Below are positions 1 to 5,794 of a DNA stretch of 10,691 nucleotides, one piece after another. Both the position numbers and the translations under genes were made by a program. Origin of the DNA: Litorimonas sp051251645 (lineage in GTDB: Bacteria; Pseudomonadota; Alphaproteobacteria; Caulobacterales; Maricaulaceae); assembly GCA_051251645.1 (NCBI GenBank), contig JBPOEY010000018.1, forward strand, positions 1-10,691. The letters run 5' to 3'. Within the stretch, counting starts at the first letter, position 1; each line of letters opens with the position of its first letter. The notes beneath the pieces are model-generated. The model was not told the DNA's origin. It did no database searches and saw only the letters and a list, made by a program, of their open reading frames with translations.

Positions 1-1
1 C

Positions 2-988
2 TGTGGTCATCATAACCGAAAATCACCACTCACCTCAAAGCGCAGCAGCCTGAAACGCGTTGTTCAATGTCGACTAAATACTGCGTTGTACGTGAAAGAT
101 TTTCACGGCAACAACGAGAAATATGTTTGGTATCTGTTACAAGCTTTTGACCTGTCACAATTCGCGTCTGGGGCTGGCGTTCCAACACTCAACAGAAATC
201 ACGTCCACGGGGAATTGGTCTCCACCGCGACCGATCTCGAAGAGCAAAAGCGGATTGTGGCGGTTTTGGATGCGGCGTTTGAGGGGCTGACCCGCGCCAC
301 CGAGCACGCCGAAGCCAACCTCCAAAACGCGCGGGAGTTGTTTGGAGCGTTTTTAGAAGAACTGTTTTTGAAAAATTCAGGAAACTGGTCTTCCGCTAAC
401 CTTCAAGACACTGTTACTGAGAACTGCACTTTGTCCTATGGCATTGTTCAACCGGGAGAAGATGTTGAAGGTGGGCTGCCCGTAGTGCGACCAACCGACC
501 TTGGAAAGCCTTTGATTTCTAGAACTGGCTTGAAGACAATCTCTCCAGAAAAAGCTGACGGCTACGCACGTACCAGATTGGTTGGTGACGAAATTCTCCT
601 TTGTGTCAGAGGAACTACTGGTGTCGTTGCGAAGGCCCTGCCAGATTTAGAGGGCGGCAACGTCACTAGGGGCATTGTGCCTATTCGCTTCGATAGCCGA
701 AAAATGCTGCAAGACTTTGGATATTACCAATTTCGCAGTCGTCATATTCAAGAACAAATTGAGGCGCAAACTTACGGGGCGGCTTTACGGCAAATCAACA
801 TTCGTGATCTTCGCAAGCTCAGCTTTACGTTTCCCGACTTGAAGGAGCAGGAGAGAATACTCCCAATGCTGCAAGATGCTCAGCGAAATTGCGAGGCGCT
901 TATCGAAGTTAACCTAGCCAAACTCACCGACATCGAAGACCTGCGCCAATCCCTCCTGCAAAAGGCCTTTGCGGGGGAATTAACTTAG
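2..988 (+). CDS. hsdS: Type I restriction-modification specificity subunit HsdS, 5'-partial
   Basis: DNA-recognition subunit of a type I restriction-modification complex; it directs HsdM methylation and HsdR cleavage to a bipartite target. The frame is open from base 2 with no stop, so the gene begins outside the window; the TTG at 86 lies inside a conserved HsdS stretch (NTALYVKDFHGNN) and is probably not the start. Visible in order: the end of the first target-recognition domain (ASGAGVPTLNRNHVH), the central conserved coiled-coil spacer beginning with EEQKRIVAVLDAAFEG, a second recognition domain (about 405-830), and the C-terminal spacer with KEQERILPML and the typical ending LRQSLLQKAFAGELT. 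The TAG stop is 15 bases before hsdR, so the two are very likely co-transcribed, with hsdM expected upstream. The residues before NTALY (first 70 bases) match my expectation of the family less well, so divergence or a breakpoint there is possible. The recognition sequence cannot be read from the protein. Confidence 0.93.
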   Translation, partial: CGHHNRKSPLTSKRSSLKRVVQCRLNTALYVKDFHGNNEKYVWYLLQAFDLSQFASGAGVPTLNRNHVHGELVSTATDLEEQKRIVAVLDAAFEGLTRATEHAEANLQNARELFGAFLEELFLKNSGNWSSANLQDTVTENCTLSYGIVQPGEDVEGGLPVVRPTDLGKPLISRTGLKTISPEKADGYARTRLVGDEILLCVRGTTGVVAKALPDLEGGNVTRGIVPIRFDSRKMLQDFGYYQFRSRHIQEQIEAQTYGAALRQINIRDLRKLSFTFPDLKEQERILPMLQDAQRNCEALIEVNLAKLTDIEDLRQSLLQKAFAGELT

Positions 989-1003
989 AGCTAACCTCAA
1001 CCT

Positions 1004-3349
1004 ATGAGTGATCAAACCCCGCTTCCCAACGAGACCGAGGCCGACACCCGCGCGATGCGGATCGACCCTGATCTGGCCGCGCAAGGCTGGGAAGGCCCGT
1101 CCAAGGTAGACGGCGCGCGGGTCAGTCGGGAAGAAATGCTCTGGCCCGGTCGCATCCTATCTGGCGGTGGCCAAAATGCCCCGAAACCCGCTGATTATGT
1201 CTTGCGCATGAATGGGCATGTGATGGCTGTGATGGAAGCCAAACGCGCTGGGCTTGCCTTTACCGAAGGACGCGGGCAAGCGCTCGACTACGCCACCCGC
1301 ATCGACGCGCGCTTTGCCTATTGCACCAACGGTCTGCGCACCTACGAGATTGATCGCCACACCGGGGCCGAACAAGAGGTGGACGCCGTCCCCTCCCCCC
1401 AAGAGTTATGGGACCGCTGCTATCCCACCGGCAACGCATGGCGCGACCGTTTCGGGGAAGTGCCGTTCGAGACCGCAGGCGGCAAATGGCAACCGCGCTA
1501 CTACCAAGCCGCCGCCGTCAACGCCGTGCTTGAAGCAATCTCGAACGGTGACCGCCGCATCCTGCTGACACTGGCAACTGGCACCGGCAAAACCTCCATC
1601 GCATTCCAGATCGCTTGGAAGCTGTTCCAATCCCGCTGGAGCCTTACAGGCGAGCCAACCCGCCGCCCCCGCATCCTGTTCCTTGCCGACCGCAACATTC
1701 TGGCGGATCAGGCGTATAACTCGTTCTCTGCTTTTGAGCCGAATGCGTTGAGCCGCATCAACCCCAAAGAGATCAGCAAAAAGGGCAAGATGCCCCGCAA
1801 TGCGTCGGTGTTCTTTACGATCTTTCAGACGTTTATGACCGAGGGAAAGAACGGCGAAGAAGAATTCAGCTTTCGCGAATATGAGCCTGATTTTTTTGAT
1901 TTCATCGTCATCGACGAATGCCATCGCGGTGGAGCCAAAGACGAAAGCACATGGCGGAAAATTCTGGAGTACTTCGAACCAGCCGTGCAGCTTGGCTTGA
2001 CCGCCACGCCCAAGCGCAAGGGGAACGCCGACACGTACAAGTATTTCGGTGAACCCGTCTACACCTACGCCCTGCGCGACGGCATCGACGACGGCTTCCT
2101 GACCCCGTTCAAAGTGCGCCAGATGGCCAGCACGATTGATACCTACGTCTATGACCCGGATGACGAAGTGGTCGGCGGCGAGATTGACCCAGACCACGTC
2201 TACACGGAAGATGAGATCAACGCGAAGATTGTGATCCCTGAACGCGAGCAAAGCCGCATTCACGAATTCATGGACCAGATCGACCCACGCCAAAAAACAC
2301 TGGTGTTCTGTGCAACGCAGAACCATGCAGCGGCGGTGCGCGACTACATCAATCAGATCAAAGACATCGATGACCCGCACTACTGTGAGCGTGTGACCGC
2401 CAATGACGGCGCGCTGGGCGAACAGCACTTGCGTGAGTTTCAGGACAACGAGCGGAGTATTCCAACGATCCTGACAACATCGCAAAAGCTTTCCACCGGC
2501 GTGGATGCCCGTAATATCCGCAACATTGTGTTGATGCGCCCGGTAAAGTCGATGATTGAATTCAAGCAGATCGTAGGGCGGGGCACGCGGACCTTTGAGG
2601 GCAAGGACTTCTTCACGGTCTATGATTTCGTGAAAGCCTATGACCATTTCAAAGACCCGGAATGGGACGGCCCACCACTGCCCCCAGATGACCCGAAACA
2701 GAAGCGCAAACCACCGGAGCGCCCAGCGCCTTTAGGTCCAAAGGAACCGGGTCCAGACCCTGAACCCAAGATTGTAATCAAGCTGGCCGATGGGAAAGAG
2801 CGCAAGATCAAGTACATCGCGACAACCAGCTATTACTCTCATGACGGCAAGCTAATCTCCGGCCAAGAATTCATGGATCAGCTGTTCGGCGATCTGGGTG
2901 ACCTAATCCGAGACGAAGACGAGTTGCGGCAGATTTGGAGCAACCCAGAAACGCGAGTGCAGTTTTTGAAGGTGCTTGCAGACAGGGGGTATGACTCGGG
3001 GCGGCTTGAAGACATGAAGCGCTTGATCGACGCTCCAAACAGCGATGTGTTTGATGTGTTGGCCTACGTGAAATTCACGCTGGAACCACAACTTCGTTCA
3101 GAACGTGCTGCGCTAGCACGTCAAACTGGACTGCTCGAAGTACAGGGAGAGATGCGCGCATTTTTGGACTCCGTGCTTTCTGCCTACGAAACTCACGGGG
3201 TTGAAGAATTGGCCCTTGGCAAAATCGGCGATTTCCTGAAGGTCCGGTATGGCGGCACAAACGGGGCCAAAGCAGCGCTTGGAAACATCCCGCAGATCAA
3301 ACAAGCCTTCATGGATATTCAGGGCCATCTTTACGCATCGCGCAGATAG
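1004..3349 (+). CDS. hsdR: Type I restriction endonuclease subunit R, EcoEI-like (781 aa)
   Basis: ATP-dependent DNA translocase and nuclease of the type I complex; it cuts unmethylated DNA far from the HsdS target. The N-terminal nuclease domain shows a PD-(D/E)xK arrangement: D64, then E78-A-K80, and a QxxxY motif (Q92-Y96). The superfamily 2 helicase motor follows: Walker A ATGTGKT at 191-197, DECH at 304-307, TATP at 333-336, motif V region LSTGVDARNI (496-505) and motif VI QIVGRGTR at 522-529. A proline-rich linker (about 556-589) leads to a C-terminal domain resembling the EcoEI R C-terminal family (PF08463 by recollection). The length, near 780-810 aa, fits the type IB EcoEI/EcoAI group rather than the longer EcoKI or EcoR124I subunits. 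All key motifs look intact, so the subunit should be active if HsdM and HsdS are complete. The ATG at 1004 follows hsdS closely and has only a weak Shine-Dalgarno, suggesting translation coupled to hsdS. Confidence 0.96.
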   Translation: MSDQTPLPNETEADTRAMRIDPDLAAQGWEGPSKVDGARVSREEMLWPGRILSGGGQNAPKPADYVLRMNGHVMAVMEAKRAGLAFTEGRGQALDYATRIDARFAYCTNGLRTYEIDRHTGAEQEVDAVPSPQELWDRCYPTGNAWRDRFGEVPFETAGGKWQPRYYQAAAVNAVLEAISNGDRRILLTLATGTGKTSIAFQIAWKLFQSRWSLTGEPTRRPRILFLADRNILADQAYNSFSAFEPNALSRINPKEISKKGKMPRNASVFFTIFQTFMTEGKNGEEEFSFREYEPDFFDFIVIDECHRGGAKDESTWRKILEYFEPAVQLGLTATPKRKGNADTYKYFGEPVYTYALRDGIDDGFLTPFKVRQMASTIDTYVYDPDDEVVGGEIDPDHVYTEDEINAKIVIPEREQSRIHEFMDQIDPRQKTLVFCATQNHAAAVRDYINQIKDIDDPHYCERVTANDGALGEQHLREFQDNERSIPTILTTSQKLSTGVDARNIRNIVLMRPVKSMIEFKQIVGRGTRTFEGKDFFTVYDFVKAYDHFKDPEWDGPPLPPDDPKQKRKPPERPAPLGPKEPGPDPEPKIVIKLADGKERKIKYIATTSYYSHDGKLISGQEFMDQLFGDLGDLIRDEDELRQIWSNPETRVQFLKVLADRGYDSGRLEDMKRLIDAPNSDVFDVLAYVKFTLEPQLRSERAALARQTGLLEVQGEMRAFLDSVLSAYETHGVEELALGKIGDFLKVRYGGTNGAKAALGNIPQIKQAFMDIQGHLYASRR

Positions 3350-3360
3350 GGTGTCAGGCC

Positions 3361-3375
3361 AAGGCACCTTGCCTT
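3361..3375 (+). terminator. Short hairpin just downstream of hsdR
   Basis: A perfect 6-bp inverted repeat, AAGGCA-CCT-TGCCTT, begins 12 bases after the hsdR stop codon. Its position suits an operon-end hairpin, but no T-tract follows, so an intrinsic terminator is only a possibility. It could instead stabilise the mRNA 3' end. Confidence 0.3.
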
Positions 3376-3522
3376 ATAAGCAGACCCACCCGCGTCAATC
3401 GCCTGCTGTAACGCCTCTTTCGCTACGGCAATCATCGGGATGTCAACAGGTGTAAGATGGCCGTTGAGCGCGGAGCCCGAATTTGCCGAGCGTCGCACCA
3501 ACGGCTGGTCTGGGAAACCAGG

Positions 3523-3653
3523 CCTTTCGCTGCTTCGTGCATAAACCGGTAAGGTGCAGAGCTTCCTGCCTCTCGCTGCGCGTGCTCGGTTTCCGCGGCG
3601 ACAGCGAATGTGATCCGGAGAGATGGCGGGAAACAGACCTTCGCTGCGGATGC
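3523..3653 (+). repeat. Three degenerate CCTYTCGCTGC-type repeats
   Basis: Three related words occur in the same orientation: CCTTTCGCTGCTTCGTGC (3523-3540), CCTCTCGCTGCGCGTGC (3569-3585) and CCTTCGCTGCGGATGC (3638-3653). They share the core TCGCTGC and end in TGC. A weaker fourth copy, CCTCTTTCGCTACGGC, lies at 3414-3429. Spacing is irregular, so this is not a CRISPR or a tandem array. Similar CTTTCGCTGC-rich non-coding stretches are, as far as I recall, frequent between genes in Rhodobacterales genomes; that comparison is from memory. Confidence 0.35.
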
Positions 3654-3664
3654 GAGGTCGCATC
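3649..3664. repeat. Palindrome with perfect 7-bp arms
   Basis: GATGCGA-GG-TCGCATC forms two perfect 7-bp arms around a two-base centre. It could fold as a hairpin (6-bp stem, AGGT loop) or bind a dimeric regulator. It lies about 120 bases before the HEPN-like gene, inside the last of the CGCTGC repeats. There is no T-tract behind it, so a terminator is unlikely. Confidence 0.35.
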
Positions 3665-3781
3665 TGAAAGCTAACGAGAGCGGACGTTCAAGACAGAAAA
3701 TGGTAATTTTCTACTTTGCGAACGGTACGAATAGCGTCATCGGTCTTTCGTTTGATCAAGTAGGCAATGTAGGTGAAGAAA

Positions 3782-4501
3782 GTGGCTGTGGAAAACATGA
3801 GATCAATCAACTATGCGTACGATGAGTATTGCCGTGCGCTTCGTCGATTGCCAGAGGCTATCTTAAACTTTTCGAGTTTAGCGAAGGTCGACCTTGATGA
3901 AGCAGTTGGAAATCTAGATAGTGCCACCTATCAAGTCCTTTCCTGTTATCACAGTCTTGCTGACGCATCGCGGGATACATACGACTGGATGGACCTACCG
4001 GGCGCTAGAACCCTGATCGGCATTCGTAACGCGCGACATCACAATCTTGGTTCACGGGTTCGTGGTTTTGTGTCCATGGCTTTCAGGGGACAAATCAGCA
4101 GCACTCAAAGCTATTGGATCGTAGCTTACCAGCCGGAAATCCAAAGCAGTCTGCCGCATTATCTACCGGATATCATCGAGTTTTTGGAACACAAAGACAG
4201 CCGGCTTTCGAAGAAACGGGCTGCTGAAATCTTGGATTATTTGCAAGTTCGCCAGGCTGTGGACCACTTCAAATCTCGGGGTATCGAACCGTCACGTGTG
4301 TTCTTTAATTTAATGCCAATAATCAGCAATGGAGCCAAAATGGCCATCGATGCGATGCGATCTGACTTAGAGGTATTATCATTCGATGGAGAGGTCTATC
4401 TGGATCACTTCCCCTCAATTGATTACATCGACATGGCTTCTGGTTTGTATAGCTGTCTACCCTCAACGCTTGCAGGTAAGCCCTACGGAGATCCTTCGTG
4501 A
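3782..4501 (+). CDS. Unrecognised protein with HEPN-like RNxxxH signature
   Basis: I do not recognise the family. The predicted product is about 239 aa, soluble, with no signal peptide or membrane segment, and mostly helical in character (for example EAILNFSSLAKVDLDEAVG and RLSKKRAAEILDYLQVRQA). Its notable feature is GIRNARHHN at residues 80-88: R82-N83-x3-H87 fits the Rx4H (commonly RNxxxH) active-site signature of HEPN ribonucleases, which typically sits late in a helical bundle, as here. HEPN proteins are common RNase effectors in bacterial defense and toxin systems, and the neighbours (type I RM, ietAS) fit that setting; the assignment remains inference from one motif. Start choice: GTG 3782 has AGGTGA at 3771-3776 with 5-base spacing; GTG 3773 and ATG 3797 are alternatives. 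The frame reopens after the TGA for 46 codons, so the protein may be a truncated form. Base composition is more AT-rich than hsdR. Confidence 0.7.
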   Translation: MAVENMRSINYAYDEYCRALRRLPEAILNFSSLAKVDLDEAVGNLDSATYQVLSCYHSLADASRDTYDWMDLPGARTLIGIRNARHHNLGSRVRGFVSMAFRGQISSTQSYWIVAYQPEIQSSLPHYLPDIIEFLEHKDSRLSKKRAAEILDYLQVRQAVDHFKSRGIEPSRVFFNLMPIISNGAKMAIDAMRSDLEVLSFDGEVYLDHFPSIDYIDMASGLYSCLPSTLAGKPYGDPS

Positions 4502-4642
4502 AATAGTTCTCCACAGGCGGACAAACTGCCACCAAGTCGCGAGGAGGTGAAACACATATTCAGCGACGACTATCAGTTTGTGAGCACGAGGGGACGTAGG
4601 TCGGCCACGGACGAACACGTTAAGCAATTGTTATTATTGTAG
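4502..4642 (+). pseudogene. In-frame extension of the HEPN-like gene beyond its TGA
   Basis: After the TGA at 4499-4501 the same frame continues for 46 sense codons to TAG 4640-4642. The encoded residues (starting NSSPQADKLPPSREEVKHIF) have a normal charged, protein-like composition. A good Shine-Dalgarno-like GAGGAGG (4541-4547) overlaps an in-frame GTG at 4547 but is too close to serve it. The stretch may be the ancestral C-terminus cut off by a nonsense change, or chance. It also occupies the region directly upstream of the ietAS leader. Confidence 0.3.
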
Positions 4643-4687
4643 AATTGGCCTTCATGCACAAATCTAAGGTTTGCTCAACTTGTGCAA
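4640..4687 (+). promoter_or_regulatory. Putative ietAS control region with TTGC-N-CAA palindrome
   Basis: A 17-bp near-palindrome, TTGCTCAACTTGTGCAA, lies at 4671-4687; its arms TTGCTCAA/TTGTGCAA pair with one mismatch around a central C. A further TGCACAA at 4655-4661 is an exact inverted copy of TTGTGCA at 4680-4686, so the site contains nested half-sites. A TAGAAT hexamer at 4640-4645 could be a -10 box, but I see no good -35 element. The position, 60-95 bases before the ietA start, suits an operator for an autoregulated toxin-antitoxin-type operon. No regulator binding to it is known from the sequence. Confidence 0.35.
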
Positions 4688-4747
4688 ATGAAGTGTTTCC
4701 GTTTTTGTCTCTCGAAGTGTAGAGTAGGTCAAAACAAAGTTGTCATC

Positions 4748-5794
4748 ATGGCCCGCAGCGACCTTCTTTTATCTCTCGTAAGCGCCGGAGTGTCGGGCGA
4801 TCAAAAAAAGCTGCGCTCAGCTACTGAAGCGTTGATTGCCGAAGAACGAGCAAAAAATCACAACATCCTCGCTGACCGGATAGAGCGAACGCTGTCCAGC
4901 ATTCCTGTTACCGCACCGGCTTTGATGACTTCCAAGAAGCCAGCAGGAGATGAAAAAGAGGCGATCTTGGAAGTTGAAGCGAGGGTTCAACTTGATGAAC
5001 TGATGCTTCCGTTGCCAGTACGTGAAAACGGCCGTCAGCTGATAGAAGAGCATATGCGCGCTGATGTGCTGCGCGCACATGGGTTTGAACCAAGGCACCG
5101 GGTGTTATTGTCTGGACCACCGGGCAATGGGAAGACCTCTTTTGCGGAATCCATTGCGGAAGCATTGGGACTCCCGTTCTTCGTAGTTCGCTATGATGCT
5201 TTGATTGGAAGTTACTTAGGTGAGACAAATGCACGGCTGCGGAAATTATTCGACTATGTCCGCACACGACCATGCGTTCTATTCTTTGACGAATTTGACG
5301 CTATCGGCAAAGAACGTGGGGATAACCACGAAACTGGTGAAATAAAGCGTGTTGTTTCGTTCTTGTTGATGCAGCTCGATCAGCTGCCTAGTTATGTCGT
5401 GACTATTGCGGCGACAAATCATGCCGAATTATTGGACAAAGCAGTTTGGCGACGGTTTCAAATCCGCTCAGAGTTTCCTGCGCCTAGCGTGAGCCAAACA
5501 AGAGCTTTCATTGAGAAAATCATAGAGCAATGGCCGGATCGTCCCAAGTCAAGCTCCGCTGCGTTGTCAAAAAAGCTCAAAGACTCAAGCTTTTCAGAAC
5601 TAATTGATTTTTGTCAAAATGTAAGACGAAGACAAATACTTGGTTTGGGTGAAGTCTCTGTCGACACTGCCCTTAAGGTTGAGCTAGAACTCTGGGGTAG
5701 TAGAGTGAAACCAGGGGTAGTTGATGCCGACGAATTTGGACATGCCGCTCCTGAGGCTAAAGGCAGGGCGCGCGCAAAGAAGACAACCCGGTAA
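4748..5794 (+). CDS. ietA: AAA+ ATPase IetA of the ietAS pair
   Basis: AAA+ ATPase of 348 aa, partner of the downstream subtilisin-like protease. In the pTiC58 ietAS system the ATPase acts as antitoxin and the protease as toxin, giving plasmid stability and incompatibility; ietAS pairs have also been reported as antiphage systems. An N-terminal helical region (MARSDLLLSLVSAG onward, then a conserved-looking ALIAEERAK segment) precedes the ATPase core: Walker A GPPGNGKT at 123-130, Walker B FFDEFD with D181/E182, sensor 1 AATN at 221-224 and an RRF (235-237) that can supply the arginine finger. All catalytic residues are present. I chose ATG 4748 because MARSDLLLSLV resembles the usual N-terminus of this group; GTG 4682 and ATG 4688 upstream in frame would add a cysteine-rich stretch within the putative operator. 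The Shine-Dalgarno is weak. The gene's 3' end overlaps ietS, implying coupled translation. Confidence 0.88.
   Translation: MARSDLLLSLVSAGVSGDQKKLRSATEALIAEERAKNHNILADRIERTLSSIPVTAPALMTSKKPAGDEKEAILEVEARVQLDELMLPLPVRENGRQLIEEHMRADVLRAHGFEPRHRVLLSGPPGNGKTSFAESIAEALGLPFFVVRYDALIGSYLGETNARLRKLFDYVRTRPCVLFFDEFDAIGKERGDNHETGEIKRVVSFLLMQLDQLPSYVVTIAATNHAELLDKAVWRRFQIRSEFPAPSVSQTRAFIEKIIEQWPDRPKSSSAALSKKLKDSSFSELIDFCQNVRRRQILGLGEVSVDTALKVELELWGSRVKPGVVDADEFGHAAPEAKGRARAKKTTR

Larger units (their letters stand above)
3350..3781. other. Gene-poor scrap region between hsdR and the HEPN-like gene
   Basis: About 430 bases with no convincing gene. The minus strand is open from 3663 to 3331, and its last 45 or so codons, ending GLTPYLRDA, have a protein-like composition; they overlap the hsdR end antisense and may be the decayed 3' end of a foreign gene, but I do not recognise them. 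The plus strand has short frames (3483-3674, 3610-3825) of cysteine- and arginine-rich low-quality composition, which look like noise. The stretch also holds several degenerate CGCTGC-containing repeats (3414-3653) and a palindrome at 3649-3664. The composition is more GC-rich than the gene that follows. It reads like debris between separately acquired modules. Confidence 0.55.

Noticed and set aside
1406..2647. Long minus-strand open frame (413 codons) opposite hsdR
   Set aside because: It lies wholly within hsdR, has no recognisable domain, and is explained by the codon bias of the sense gene; all helicase motifs are on the plus strand.
3414..3653. CRISPR-like array from the repeated CGCTGC words
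   Set aside because: Copies are short, degenerate and irregularly spaced, and there are no cas genes.
4547..4642. Separate 31-codon small gene starting at GTG 4547
   Set aside because: The GAGGAGG site overlaps the GTG instead of preceding it by a useful distance; the stretch is better read as the continuation of the HEPN-like frame.
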